In this document: positions 1 through 8,145 of the stretch, piece by piece
Numbering within the stretch: the first letter of the stretch is position 1
Layout: each line of letters starts with the position of its first letter
Source: an uncultured Bacilli bacterium
Lineage (GTDB): Bacteria > Bacillota_I > Bacilli_A > RF39 > UBA660
Assembly (NCBI GenBank): GCA_934098455.1
Contig: CAKOOU010000018.1
Location: forward strand, 1 to 19,525
DNA: 19,525 bases
Direction of reading: 5' to 3'
Notes under the pieces: generated by a model
Seen by the model: the letters and a program-made list of their open reading frames with translations, nothing else
Told to the model about the DNA's origin: nothing
The model's database searches: none
Position numbers and translations under genes: made by a program

Positions 1-78
1 CAACCTTACGTATTTATTATATAACATTTTTTATAAAATAAAAAGACTATTAACAAATTTTATTTGTCAACAGTCTGT

Positions 79-105
79 AACTTACTTTAATTAGTAAGTT
101 TTTTT
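79..105 (+). terminator. rho-independent terminator of an upstream gene
   Basis: AACTTACT (79-86) pairs perfectly with AGTAAGTT (93-100) across a 6-nt loop and runs into seven Ts. Just upstream (about 45-76), AGACT/AGTCT and ACAAAT/ATTTGT form a second nested inverted repeat. The gene they serve lies left of the window. I see no gene in 1-138. Confidence 0.7.
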
Positions 106-147
106 CATGAAATAATATATTTTAAACATAATAATATTGTGATAAAT

Positions 148-1077
148 ATGAAAATAAGATTAGGATATGCTTGTATAAGTAAAATAATAGATACTACACC
201 AAGTAAGACAACAACATTAACATACTATAATAAATTAGATACAAATAATAAATCTATAAAGATAGATAATATAATAAAAGAAAATCTATATAATTTAGAA
301 CAAATAATAAAATATAATATAAAAAATAATATACACTTTTTTAGAATGACAGCATCTTTAATACCACTTATAGATATACATGATACAGATTTAAACAAAT
401 ATAAAGATAAATTTATTTATATAGGAAAATTAATTAATGAAAGCAATATGAGAGTAGACGTACATGAAAATGAATATTGTGTACTAAATAGTGTTAATGA
501 AGAAGTTATTATAAAAAGTATAAAAATGTTAAATAGTTTAAAAAAAGTAATGGATATGTTTAATATAAAGTATAATATTATATTACATATAGGAAGTAAA
601 AGTGGAGGAATAAATAAAAGTATAAATAGATTTATAGAAACATTTAACAAACTTGATACTGATTTAAAAAATAAAATAATATTAGAAAATGATGATAAAA
701 GTTATAATGTTTATCAAACATTAAGATTATGTGAAAAAATAAATGTACCAATGTGTTTAGATATACATCATCACTATTGTAATAAATGTACTAAAGATAT
801 AAATATTTATATGGAAAGAATCTTTAAAACTTATAAAAAATGTAAAGTAAAAATGCATTTTTCTAGTCCTAAAAGTAAAAAAGAAAAAAGAAGTCATAAT
901 GAATATATTAATAGTGATAAATTTATTAAATTTATTGATTTATTAAGGAAATATAATAAAGATATAGATATTATGTTAGAAGCAAAAGGTAAAGATTTAG
1001 CATTAGTAAAATTAGTTTATGAATTAAAATTTAAAGAAAATTACCATTTTATAGACGAATCAAGTTTTACTATATAA
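148..1077 (+). CDS. uvsE: UV DNA damage endonuclease UvsE/UvdE
   Basis: This is a TIM-barrel endonuclease of the UvsE family, which nicks DNA 5' of UV photoproducts to start alternative excision repair. The protein carries the family landmarks in order: RLGYACIS at the N-terminus, FRMTASLIPL, a metal-site segment around LHIGSKSGG, the LENDDKSY motif, LDIHHHYC, HFSSPKSKKEKRSH and MLEAKGKD near the end. At about 310 residues it is full length. An in-frame GTG at 139 would add three residues. I prefer the ATG at 148 because MKIRLGYA matches the usual family start. No strong ribosome binding site is visible. In spore formers this enzyme protects spores from UV, which would fit the coat-type gene later in the window, but that link is inference. 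Confidence 0.93.
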   Translation: MKIRLGYACISKIIDTTPSKTTTLTYYNKLDTNNKSIKIDNIIKENLYNLEQIIKYNIKNNIHFFRMTASLIPLIDIHDTDLNKYKDKFIYIGKLINESNMRVDVHENEYCVLNSVNEEVIIKSIKMLNSLKKVMDMFNIKYNIILHIGSKSGGINKSINRFIETFNKLDTDLKNKIILENDDKSYNVYQTLRLCEKINVPMCLDIHHHYCNKCTKDINIYMERIFKTYKKCKVKMHFSSPKSKKEKRSHNEYINSDKFIKFIDLLRKYNKDIDIMLEAKGKDLALVKLVYELKFKENYHFIDESSFTI

Positions 1078-1110
1078 TGTAAATTAATATAATATTATGT
1101 AGATAAATTT

Positions 1111-1139
1111 TAGACAAATTATATATAATGTGCTATAAT
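1111..1139 (+). promoter_or_regulatory. promoter of the HD-domain gene
   Basis: TAGACA (1111-1116), a 17-bp spacer and TATAAT (1134-1139) preceded by TGC make an extended -10 sigma-A promoter. Initiation near 1146 would leave only a short leader before the GAGGTG ribosome binding site at about 1149-1154. Confidence 0.6.
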
Positions 1140-1162
1140 TTGTTTACTGAGGTGAAAAAATA

Positions 1163-1666
1163 ATGCAAAAAACTACTGATAATATAAGTTTTAATGATAT
1201 TGCAGATAGTATTATAAATACAAAAAAATTTAATGAATTAAAAAGTGAAAGTCATCATGGACTTACTAGATATATACATGTTATGAGAGTATCAAAGTAT
1301 ACTTATAAAATTTCAAAAAAATTAGGAATGGATTATGTTTCAGCAACACGTGCTGCATTATTACATGATTATTTTACTGAATATGATTTCCATGGAACAA
1401 AGGGAATAAAAAAGGGAATAGACCATCCATTAATAGCATATAACAACGCTAGCAAAGAATTTGATTTAAATGATATAGAAAAAAATGCAATTACTTCTCA
1501 TATGTTTCCTTTAGGAACTACTATTCCTAAATACAAAGAAAGTTGGGTACTAACACTAGTTGATAAAAGTGTTGCAACATATGAACTAACTAAATTTAAA
1601 TTTAAAAATGCAATAGCATTATATACTTTATTTTTTATAAATATGATATTATTTGGTCAAAGATAA
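1163..1666 (+). CDS. HD-domain phosphohydrolase
   Basis: This 167-residue HD-superfamily protein is a predicted metal-dependent phosphohydrolase; its substrate cannot be told from sequence. The metal ligands are visible as H39 (in RYIHVMRVS), the doublet H68-D69 (in AALLHDYF) and D133 (in LTLVDKSVA). Further histidines at 88 (GIDHPL) and 113 (AITSHMFPL) resemble the extra ligands of HD-hydrolase branches. The start is set by GAGGTG eight bases upstream. The C-terminal tail ends in a hydrophobic stretch (ALYTLFFINMILF), so peripheral membrane association is possible. It is a single-gene transcript: it has its own promoter, and its last codons form the 5' arm of a terminator. Confidence 0.85.
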   Translation: MQKTTDNISFNDIADSIINTKKFNELKSESHHGLTRYIHVMRVSKYTYKISKKLGMDYVSATRAALLHDYFTEYDFHGTKGIKKGIDHPLIAYNNASKEFDLNDIEKNAITSHMFPLGTTIPKYKESWVLTLVDKSVATYELTKFKFKNAIALYTLFFINMILFGQR

Positions 1667-1684
1667 TGCCAAATAATTTTTTTT
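1648..1684 (+). terminator. terminator overlapping the end of the HD gene
   Basis: ATTATTTGG (1648-1656) pairs perfectly with CCAAATAAT (1669-1677), with a 12-nt loop and eight Ts. The 5' arm lies inside the HD coding sequence and the stop codon falls in the loop. Confidence 0.8.
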
Positions 1685-1702
1685 ATGATAGAATATAGTT
1701 AT

Positions 1703-1777
1703 GTCCTGGTAGTTAAATGGATATAACAAAGCTCTCCTAAAGCTTAATTGCGGGTTCGATTCCCGCCTGGGACACCA
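1703..1777 (+). tRNA. tRNA-Arg, anticodon CCU
   Basis: The cloverleaf is complete. The acceptor stem GTCCTGG/CTGGGAC has two G-U pairs. The D stem is GTTA/TAAC. The anticodon stem AAGCT/AGCTT holds a 7-nt loop CTCCTAA, giving anticodon CCT. The variable loop has four bases, the T arm is GCGGG/CCCGC around TTCGATT, and the 3' CCA is encoded. It reads AGG codons. Confidence 0.95.
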
Positions 1778-1880
1778 TTATTTTTTTTCTTTAAAAATAT
1801 ATCTTTATAAATAATTATGTATATCAGTTACGAATAATAATTAAAGAAGTTTGTATTATCAGAAGTAAAGGTGGAATTGG

Positions 1881-3395
1881 ATGGAATCATATACTAATAA
1901 TAAATTAAAGAAAAAATTACAGAAAAAAGGGATAATTCTTGATGAAAAAAAGAAACAAAGTTTTGATAAATATAGTTATTATCAAGTTATTAATGCATAT
2001 AAAAATATTTTTTGTAACGGAATTGAAACAATAGATGATATAGAAAAAAATATAATAAATTCGTTAGACATTGAAAGATATAAAATGATTTTTGATATTA
2101 AGGATTATTATGGAACTAAAAGTTTATATAGACAAATTTTGACTTCGATATGTACAAAATATAGTATAAATTATAAAAGCACAGATAGCGATAATAAATT
2201 GAAGGAAAAGATAAAAAACATAAAATATTATAATCATTTATATTCAAATAAAGTAATGTATAGTGATTTTGTCAGAATATATAAATTTGAACATGAATTA
2301 AGAAATATTTTATTACGTTACACTTTAATTATTGAAGAAAGTTTAAAAAATGTTTTAGTTTCTTATTTAAATAAAATAGAAGCTAAAGATACTTTTTTAA
2401 CAGATATAAACCAATATGACACAACACCTAAAAATGTTACAAATTCTATTAATTCAATAAAAAAAATTTTTGATAAACAAACTAATAAATATTCAAATCC
2501 TATAAAAAGAAAAAATGATCAAGAACTTTCTGTTCCATATTGGATTATTATAAATGAATTAACTTTAGGTGAAACTATTAAATTAATCATTAATCTAAAT
2601 AAAGAACACAAACAAAATATTTTAGAGGATTGTGTAAATTATTTTACCAAAATAAAAGTAAATAATAAAAATAATAAGACAGAAGAAGAAAAAGTTATAT
2701 ATTGGAAAAAGTTAAATGTTATGCGTGAAATTTTAAATATTATAGGTATTTTACGTAATAGTTTAGCTCACAACCAACCAATTTATAATTTTAATGTAAG
2801 AGAATTTTATTCAACAAAAACTGGGAAAGTTAATTATTTATTGCCAAAGGCTCCAACTCAACACGATCAATATGTATTAACAACAAGTTATATGTCATAC
2901 TTAGCAGAATTTTTTGGAAGTGATAAATATAATAGTTTTTCAGGAAATTCTAATATTGATTTATCTTGGGTAATATATATTATTTATAACATAATAAAGA
3001 AACTTGACAATAATTCAAATATATATAATGAACTAGTATATGTGTATAAAAAATATAATATAATATTAAGACCAGAAAAAGTTTCAACTAACAAACTTGA
3101 TTTGTATGAGAAAATATTAGACAAATTAGAAGAATATAGTAATTATAATTTCAATATTGTATCTATTTGTGAAAAATATGATAATAATAGAAGAATAAAG
3201 CAAGATTTAATTTCATTAAATAAAAAAACAAAAGATATACAAATGGAAATGAAAGAAATGATTTATGAAAATTCAAAAAATAATGATTGTTTAAAATATA
3301 CTCATTTTTTATTTGATAGATCATATACAAGATATACTGGAATAGATAAAAAGTTTTTTGATAAATTAAAGAATGATAAACAAAAAAATGCATAA
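1881..3395 (+). CDS. Abi_2-family (AbiD/AbiF-like) abortive infection protein
   Basis: This 504-residue protein looks like the Abi_2 (AbiD/AbiF) family of single-gene phage-defence proteins, which are thought to act as HEPN-like RNases. Visible family features are an N-terminal KYSYYQVINAYK segment (about 30-41), a central helical block with EHELRNILLRYTLIIEESLKNVLVSYL, then PYWIIINELTLGETIKLI (about 220-237), and the RNxxxH motif in ILRNSLAHNQPIYN (R292, N293, H297), the presumed active site. It is longer than many family members, with about 150 extra C-terminal residues rich in Lys, Asn and Tyr. AAAGGTGG six bases before the ATG supports the start. It stands alone directly downstream of a tRNA gene, a common place for acquired defence genes, but I see no attachment-site repeat. 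Confidence 0.8.
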   Translation: MESYTNNKLKKKLQKKGIILDEKKKQSFDKYSYYQVINAYKNIFCNGIETIDDIEKNIINSLDIERYKMIFDIKDYYGTKSLYRQILTSICTKYSINYKSTDSDNKLKEKIKNIKYYNHLYSNKVMYSDFVRIYKFEHELRNILLRYTLIIEESLKNVLVSYLNKIEAKDTFLTDINQYDTTPKNVTNSINSIKKIFDKQTNKYSNPIKRKNDQELSVPYWIIINELTLGETIKLIINLNKEHKQNILEDCVNYFTKIKVNNKNNKTEEEKVIYWKKLNVMREILNIIGILRNSLAHNQPIYNFNVREFYSTKTGKVNYLLPKAPTQHDQYVLTTSYMSYLAEFFGSDKYNSFSGNSNIDLSWVIYIIYNIIKKLDNNSNIYNELVYVYKKYNIILRPEKVSTNKLDLYEKILDKLEEYSNYNFNIVSICEKYDNNRRIKQDLISLNKKTKDIQMEMKEMIYENSKNNDCLKYTHFLFDRSYTRYTGIDKKFFDKLKNDKQKNA

Positions 3396-3411
3396 AATAT
3401 TATTGTACATG

Positions 3412-3440
3412 TTTACAATAATCATAAAGTATGATATTAT
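3412..3440 (+). promoter_or_regulatory. possible promoter of a short RNA
   Basis: TTTACA (3412-3417), a 17-bp spacer and TATTAT (3435-3440) lie just after the Abi stop codon and about 60 bases before a strong terminator. Confidence 0.4.
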
Positions 3441-3446
3441 GAATAT

Positions 3447-3501
3447 GTAATGAAATGCCCTTATTATTGAGGGGAGAAAAGGGAACGCGGTTCCTTTTTT
3501 T
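3447..3501 (+). ncRNA. possible small RNA, or simply the Abi terminator
   Basis: If the promoter at 3412-3440 is used, the transcript would be about 55 nt and end in a strong hairpin: GGAAC (3482-3486), loop GCG, GTTCC (3490-3494), extended by A-T pairs and followed by seven Ts. An upstream CCCTT/AGGGG pairing could form a second helix. The conservative reading is that 3477-3501 is only the terminator of the Abi gene. From here to about 3660 I see no coding sequence. Confidence 0.4.
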
Positions 3502-3664
3502 CGTGTTGTTATAAATGTAAAGGGTAAAATAAAAAAGTAAAAAATAAGTATTTAATATAAATAATAAGTGCAATATTAATTTTGAGATATATAGTGTTGT
3601 ATAGTTTTGTAATAATTATTTGAATGATTATAATCACTAAAATAAAAAATATATCATGCTAAAC

Positions 3665-3692
3665 TTGAATAATATTTTATTTATGGTATAAT
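3665..3692 (+). promoter_or_regulatory. promoter of the putative antitoxin RNA
   Basis: TTGAAT (3665-3670), a 16-bp spacer and TATAAT (3687-3692) point toward the two-hairpin RNA that follows. Predicted initiation is near 3699. Confidence 0.6.
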
Positions 3693-3698
3693 GAATAT

Positions 3699-3814
3699 GT
3701 CAAAGGAATTTGCATAAAATAAAAAAGGGAAATACTTAACTTTGCTGTGTTGAGTACTTACCTTAATTAATTGGTGCAGTACTTAATCTAATGCAGATTG
3801 AGTACTATTTTTTT
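3699..3814 (+). ncRNA. two-hairpin RNA, likely antitoxin of a type I toxin-antitoxin locus
   Basis: The predicted RNA of about 115 nt has no ORF. Hairpin 1 pairs TACTTAAC (3733-3740) with GTTGAGTA (3749-3756). Hairpin 2 pairs AGTACTTAATCT (3778-3789) with AGATTGAGTACT (3795-3806), a 12-bp stem with one G-U pair, and ends in seven Ts, so it is a terminator. It runs convergently into the 3' end of a small membrane-peptide gene on the other strand, overlapping its last codons. The element at 3730-3740 is a near repeat of AAGTACTCAAC (3925-3935) in the peptide mRNA leader, so the two RNAs could also pair there. This layout recalls the Fst/par system. The assignment is inference. Confidence 0.5.
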
Positions 3815-3894
3815 ATACATAGAATCATTAAAGAGACTATTAATAAAATGATTATTAATATTAGAAATGAGATTAGTAAATCTTTATTCTTCAT
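3805..3894 (-). CDS. 29-residue membrane peptide, likely type I toxin
   Basis: The peptide begins MKNKDLLISF, continues as one long hydrophobic helix of Leu and Ile, and ends CIKK, the typical build of Fst/Ldr/TxpA-like toxins: a charged start, a single membrane span and a basic tail. An unusually good ribosome binding site, AGGAGG, lies nine bases before the ATG (complement of 3904-3909), which argues that this very short frame is translated. The stop codon lies inside the terminator hairpin of the opposing RNA. I do not recognise the exact family. It could also be a harmless small membrane protein. Its promoter probably lies within 3940-4000 on the minus strand, where TATTAT-like and TTGCTT-like boxes occur, but I cannot place it firmly. 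Confidence 0.55.
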   Translation of the reverse strand: MKNKDLLISFLILIIILLIVSLMILCIKK

Positions 3895-4103
3895 AATATC
3901 AAGCCTCCTTCCTTAGAAGTTGGCAAGTACTCAACAGTTATAGTATTTCCTAATAAAATTATATAATAAGTATTTATATAAAACAAGCAAACAAATAAAT
4001 TTTTTTACAAAATGTTAATAGATTATATACAATTGTTTCGGAGATTAATAAAAACGGAATATTTGTAATTTATCAATAAAAATCTTATTATACTATTAAA
4101 TTA

Positions 4104-4112
4104 TGATATACT
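4104..4112 (+). promoter_or_regulatory. extended -10 promoter of the Nudix gene
   Basis: TGATATACT is an extended -10 box about 45 bases before the Nudix start. No clear -35 is seen. The rest of 3936-4103 holds no gene or stable hairpin that I can support. Confidence 0.4.
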
Positions 4113-4156
4113 TATTGTGAGAAAAATATTTTAAATATAATAGGAAGGAGCAAAAT

Positions 4157-4675
4157 ATGAAAGAAGTAATATACAACTATGATAATTTAAAAGAAAATGA
4201 AATAGATGAAATTGTAATAAGATGTAAAGGTTTAATAGTTAATAATAAAAATGAAATAATGATAGGATATTGTCATAATACATATCAATTTCCTGGAGGT
4301 CATTTAGAAGAAAATGAAACTCTTTTAGATTGCCTAAAAAGAGAAATAAAAGAAGAAACAGGAATAGAGTTAGAAGACGATGAAATAAATAAAAACATTA
4401 TAGAAAAAAATACACATTATACTAGAAACTATTGTAATTCTAACAAGAATAGAAAAAATGAAATATACTATTATGTTATTAAAACTGATAAATTACCTAA
4501 CATAAATAATAATCATTTAGATAAAAATGAAATAGATGGAAATTATATTATAAAAATGATTGATATTAACAATGTTGAACAAATTTTAATTAATAGTATT
4601 TCTTTAAATGGAGTAAATAAAATTATCGTAGAAGAAATGTTAGATGTTATAAATGAATATAAAAAAATATTATGA
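4157..4675 (+). CDS. Nudix hydrolase
   Basis: This 172-residue Nudix protein hydrolyses a nucleoside diphosphate linked to another moiety; the substrate is unknown. The Nudix box is exact: starting at G48 (GHLEENE), then TLLDCLK, then REIKEETGI, matching GX5EX7REUXEEXGU with all metal-binding Glu residues present. An IVIRCKGLIVNN strand and the QFPGG turn precede it, as expected for the fold. The ATG is preceded at seven bases by GGAAGGAG. It is a single gene and ends with TGA. No neighbour indicates its substrate. Confidence 0.9.
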   Translation: MKEVIYNYDNLKENEIDEIVIRCKGLIVNNKNEIMIGYCHNTYQFPGGHLEENETLLDCLKREIKEETGIELEDDEINKNIIEKNTHYTRNYCNSNKNRKNEIYYYVIKTDKLPNINNNHLDKNEIDGNYIIKMIDINNVEQILINSISLNGVNKIIVEEMLDVINEYKKIL

Positions 4676-4863
4676 ATTAGATAATGTAAAAACTTATTAT
4701 AATTTGTTCAAAGAAAGAGAAAGTGATTTTAAGTAAACTTTACATATTTTATACAATATAATCTGTTAAAATAAAAATATAGGTTATTTTTCTAAAAAAA
4801 TACAAATAACAGTTTACTTTTTTTAAATATAATAATATAATTTATTTAGAAAGTGGGGATAAA

Positions 4864-5559
4864 ATGGAAAAGATTAGTAATTTTATGTGGGGGTTAGTAC
4901 TTATAATACTTGGAATTATATTTGGCCTTAATGCAATTGGCGTAACGGACATAAACATATTTTTTAAAGGATGGTGGACATTATTCTTAATAGTGCCAGG
5001 ATTTATAGGATTATTTAAAAATAATGATAGAACTGGAGATATAATATTAATTATTATTGGTGTAATATTACTATTATGTACAAGAGATTTATTAGATTTT
5101 GATATAATGTGGAAATTAATATTCCCAATAATATTAGTATTAATAGGCGTTTCTATAATATTTAAAGATTTATTTTGTAAAAAGCTAGATAAAGAAATAA
5201 GTAAAGAAATAGAAAAATTAAGTAAAAAAATGAATAAAGAAGATGGATATTGTTCAACATTTGGAAGTCAAAATGTAAAATTTGATAATGAAGAGTTTAA
5301 AGGTACTACACTTAATTCAATATTTGGAGAAGTGAAATTAGATTTAAGAGAAGCAATTATAAAGAATGATGTAATAATAAATGCTACATGTGTTTTTGGT
5401 GCAATAACAATATTAGTCCCTAGAGATGTAAAAGTAAAAGTTAAATCTACACCAATATTTGGAGGAGTAGAAGATAAAACAAAACAAAAAGTAAATGATA
5501 AATCTAAAACAATATATATTAATTCCTCTACTATATTTGGGGGAATAGATATTAAATGA
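4864..5559 (+). CDS. LiaF-like membrane protein of cell-envelope stress
   Basis: The protein has two parts. Residues 1-100 carry four short membrane spans (about 8-27, 37-51, 58-77 and 83-100) of the type found in LiaI/LiaF N-termini. Residues about 130-231 form a beta-rich domain with the recurring motifs STFGSQNV, NSIFGEVKLDLREA, ATCVFGAITILVP, TPIFGGVED and STIFGGIDIK, which is the pattern of the LiaF/DUF2154 C-terminal domain. A Lys/Glu-rich helix joins them. In Bacillus, LiaF inhibits the LiaS sensor kinase. No kinase or regulator pair is next to it here, so that role is not shown. The ribosome binding site is AAGTGGGG. Its TGA stop overlaps the next ATG (ATGA), so the two genes are translationally coupled. 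Confidence 0.75.
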   Translation: MEKISNFMWGLVLIILGIIFGLNAIGVTDINIFFKGWWTLFLIVPGFIGLFKNNDRTGDIILIIIGVILLLCTRDLLDFDIMWKLIFPIILVLIGVSIIFKDLFCKKLDKEISKEIEKLSKKMNKEDGYCSTFGSQNVKFDNEEFKGTTLNSIFGEVKLDLREAIIKNDVIINATCVFGAITILVPRDVKVKVKSTPIFGGVEDKTKQKVNDKSKTIYINSSTIFGGIDIK

Positions 5560-6341
5560 CAAATGCACAAAAAGTTATAAAATACTTATCAATAGCCTTT
5601 GCATTTTATTTAATTATTTCTTTGTGTTACATATTTTTTAGTGTATTTAATATAGTTAGTGATTCTAATGAAAATAAAATAGATAATTATAAAATAACAG
5701 AATTAGCTAGAGACTTTGATAATATTAATATAGATTTATCTATAACAAGTCTTGATATAAAAACTGGAGATAAATTTAAAATAGAAACTAACAATGAATA
5801 TATAAGTATTAAAGAAAACAATAATAAAATAACTATAAAAGAGAAAGCAAATCTAAAAGTTAATAAAAATTATAAATTAAATATAACTTTACCAGATAAA
5901 ACTTTTAATAAAGTTAGAATTAATAATGGTGCAGGTAAAGTAAATATTGATAGATTGTCTTCAGATGATATTGACTTTGACTTTGGAGCAGGTAAAGTAT
6001 TGATTAATAATTTAACTGCAGATGAAATTGATATGGATACTGGTGCTGGTAGTGTAAAAATAACAAATAGTAATTTAGATGACTTAGATTTAAATATTGG
6101 TATTGGTGAACTATATTTAACTGGATATTTAAAAGGAAATAGTAAAATCGATTCTGGAATTGGTAAAGTAAGTATTAAATTGTTAGATAATAAAGATAAT
6201 TATACTTTCAAAGTTAGTAAAGGAATTGGAAAAGTTGTTATTAATGATAAAGAAATTAGTGATGATGAAACAATAGGAGAAGGAAATAATCTTATAAATA
6301 TTGATGGTGGAATAGGTAATATAAAGATATTAACAAATTAA
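5556..6341 (+). CDS. membrane-anchored DUF4097-like beta-repeat protein
   Basis: One N-terminal membrane span (about residues 9-33) precedes an outside domain built from repeated short beta strands. Each repeat centres on a glycine pair: NNGAGKVNI, DFGAGKVLI, DTGAGSVKI, NIGIGELYL, DSGIGKVSI, SKGIGKVVI and DGGIGNIKI. This is the ladder seen in DUF4097 (YvlB-like) putative adhesin or envelope proteins, which often sit in operons with LiaF-type or PadR/DUF1700 genes. The function is not established. The 4-base overlap with the LiaF-like gene indicates one operon. Transcription ends at the hairpin beginning at the stop codon. Confidence 0.7.
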   Translation: MTNAQKVIKYLSIAFAFYLIISLCYIFFSVFNIVSDSNENKIDNYKITELARDFDNINIDLSITSLDIKTGDKFKIETNNEYISIKENNNKITIKEKANLKVNKNYKLNITLPDKTFNKVRINNGAGKVNIDRLSSDDIDFDFGAGKVLINNLTADEIDMDTGAGSVKITNSNLDDLDLNIGIGELYLTGYLKGNSKIDSGIGKVSIKLLDNKDNYTFKVSKGIGKVVINDKEISDDETIGEGNNLINIDGGIGNIKILTN

Positions 6342-6366
6342 GTACTATGAAATATGTACTTTTTTT
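6340..6366 (+). terminator. terminator of the LiaF-like/DUF4097 operon
   Basis: AAGTAC (6340-6345) pairs with GTACTT (6356-6361), with additional TAT/ATA pairing and a T bulge, followed by seven Ts. It separates the operon from ffh. Confidence 0.7.
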
Positions 6367-6395
6367 GATAAAATAGTTTAGTAAGGGTGATTAAT

Positions 6396-7703
6396 ATGTT
6401 TGAATACATGGGAGATAGAATAAGTAATGCAATAAAGAATATTAGAGGAATGGGAAAAATTACAGAAGATAATATATCTGACGCAATGAGAGAAATAAGA
6501 ATGGCTCTTTTAGAAGCAGATGTAAATTATGAAGTTGTAAAAGAATTTGTACGTAATGTTAAAGAAAAAGCATTAGGTATGGAAGTAAGTAAAAGTTTAA
6601 AGCCAGATGAATTATTTATAAAATTAGTAAAAGATGAATTAGTTAGTTTACTTGGAACTGATTATGTTCCGCTAGAAACTAGCAAAAATCCTACTATTGT
6701 TATGATGGTAGGATTACAAGGTAGTGGTAAGACTACAACAGTTGGAAAATTATCAAATATGTTAAGAAAAAAATACAAAAAAAATCCTTTATTGGTTGCC
6801 TGTGATGTATATCGTCCAGCTGCTATAGAGCAACTTGAAACAATAGGTAGAGAATTGAATATAAAAGTATATAGTGAAGGAAAAAATAATCCAGTAGACA
6901 TAGTTAAAAATGCTTTAGAATATGCTAAAGAGAATAAACATGATTATATTATTATAGATACAGCTGGTAGATTACATATTGATGATAAATTGATGGATGA
7001 ATTAGTTAATATAAACTCTATTGCTACCCCAAATGAAATATTACTAGTAATTGATGCAATGATGGGACAAGATGCCATAAATGTTATAAAAGGATTTAAT
7101 GATAAATTGCCTCTTACTGGAGCAGTACTAACTAAAATGGATGGTAACACAAAAGGTGGAGTTGCTCTTTCAGTAAGACATTTGACTAACATTCCTATAA
7201 AATTTTTAGGAACTAGTGAAAAAATGGATGGATTAAGTGAATTTTATCCAGAAAGAATGGCAGAGAGAATTTTAGATATGGGAGATATTCTTTCTATCGC
7301 TGAAAAAGTTAACGATGTTATAAATGAAGATGAAGCAAAAGATCTTACAAAAAAAATGCAAAAAGGAAAATATGATTTAGAAGATTTTTTAACAAATCTA
7401 AAACAAATAAAAAAATTAGGACCACTTGAAAACTTATTAAAACTAATACCAGGTGCAAGAAAAATGGGATTAAATAATATTAATATAAATCCAAAAGATT
7501 TTGCTCATATAGAAGCAATTATATTATCCATGACGCCATATGAAAGAAGACATCCAGAAGTTCTTAAAAATAGTAGAAAATTAAGAATTAGTAAGGGTAG
7601 TGGAAGAAGTGTTGAAGAAATAAATAGACTATTAAAACAATTTGAACAAATGAAGACAATGATGAAACAAATGAGTAATGGGAATTTAAAAATGCCATTT
7701 TAA
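6396..7703 (+). CDS. ffh: signal recognition particle protein Ffh
   Basis: Ffh is the SRP54 GTPase that binds signal sequences and the SRP RNA and delivers ribosomes to FtsY at the membrane. The N-domain four-helix bundle is followed by the G domain with G1 GLQGSGKTT (106-114), DVYRPAAIEQL, IIDTAGR, TKMDGNTKGG and the closing KFLGTSEKMDGL. The M domain carries the SRP-RNA-binding segment around SRKLRISKGSG and a methionine-rich tail ending NLKMPF. At 435 residues it is full length. A GTG at 6387 would add three residues, but it lies in the AAGGGTGA ribosome binding site of the ATG at 6396, so I use the latter. The usual upstream partner gene ylxM is absent. Confidence 0.97.
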   Translation: MFEYMGDRISNAIKNIRGMGKITEDNISDAMREIRMALLEADVNYEVVKEFVRNVKEKALGMEVSKSLKPDELFIKLVKDELVSLLGTDYVPLETSKNPTIVMMVGLQGSGKTTTVGKLSNMLRKKYKKNPLLVACDVYRPAAIEQLETIGRELNIKVYSEGKNNPVDIVKNALEYAKENKHDYIIIDTAGRLHIDDKLMDELVNINSIATPNEILLVIDAMMGQDAINVIKGFNDKLPLTGAVLTKMDGNTKGGVALSVRHLTNIPIKFLGTSEKMDGLSEFYPERMAERILDMGDILSIAEKVNDVINEDEAKDLTKKMQKGKYDLEDFLTNLKQIKKLGPLENLLKLIPGARKMGLNNININPKDFAHIEAIILSMTPYERRHPEVLKNSRKLRISKGSGRSVEEINRLLKQFEQMKTMMKQMSNGNLKMPF

Positions 7704-7727
7704 AAGAGAAACTAAATTCTCTTTTTT
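7702..7727. terminator. bidirectional terminator between ffh and the convergent gene
   Basis: AAAAGAGAA (7702-7710) pairs with TTCTCTTTT (7717-7725) around a 6-nt loop. T-runs lie on both strands. The stop codon of the minus-strand gene is inside the loop. Confidence 0.8.
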
Positions 7728-8050
7728 ACATTATTTTTATAAATTAAAAAATTAATAGTATTATTATATTTTTCTAATAACTTATCTGGTATTTTAACTT
7801 TATTATCATAATTTACAACACTTTCGCAAACACATCTTGCTAAAATATATCTAATATTTAACTCATATTCTTTTCTATTATACTTATTAGATAAATAGGA
7901 AATTACTTCATTAATATATGCGTTATATTCTTTTTCATTTAACACAAGTACCTCTTTATCTATATTGACGAAAAATATTTTATCATTAATATTTGTATTT
8001 GGTATATACAAATAATTATTTTCATTAATTTTATATGTTATATTATCCAT
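7712..8050 (-). CDS. small conserved-looking protein, faintly MraZ/AbrB-like
   Basis: I do not firmly recognise this 112-residue protein. The segment from IDKEVLVLNEKEYNAYINEVI through ARCVCESVVNYDNKVKIPDKLLEKYN resembles the layout of one MraZ half: a cell-wall-cluster-type strand, a helix, then D-x-x-x-K-I-P-x-x-L, the swapped-hairpin motif of SpoVT/AbrB domains. An earlier NYLYIP could be a degenerate first copy. If that is right it would be a small DNA-binding regulator, but the match is weak and by eye only. The ATG has an AAGGAGATTACT leader on the minus strand. It faces ffh and shares its terminator. Confidence 0.4.
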   Translation of the reverse strand: MDNITYKINENNYLYIPNTNINDKIFFVNIDKEVLVLNEKEYNAYINEVISYLSNKYNRKEYELNIRYILARCVCESVVNYDNKVKIPDKLLEKYNNTINFLIYKNNVKKRI

Positions 8051-8110
8051 AGTAATCTCCTTTTATTATTTAAATATTATCACATATTTGAAAAAATTTC
8101 AAAAAATATG

Positions 8111-8139
8111 TTGACATTTAATAAGAAGTAGCATATACT
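8111..8139 (+). promoter_or_regulatory. strong sigma-A promoter of a structured RNA
   Basis: TTGACA (8111-8116), exactly 17 bp, then TATACT (8134-8139). Predicted initiation near 8146 coincides with the first base of the RNA's closing helix. This is the best consensus promoter in the window. Confidence 0.75.
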
Positions 8140-8145
8140 TATATT

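Noticed and set aside
1703..1777. tRNA-Arg as integration site for the Abi gene
   Set aside because: I find no partial repeat of the tRNA 3' end downstream and no integrase near it.
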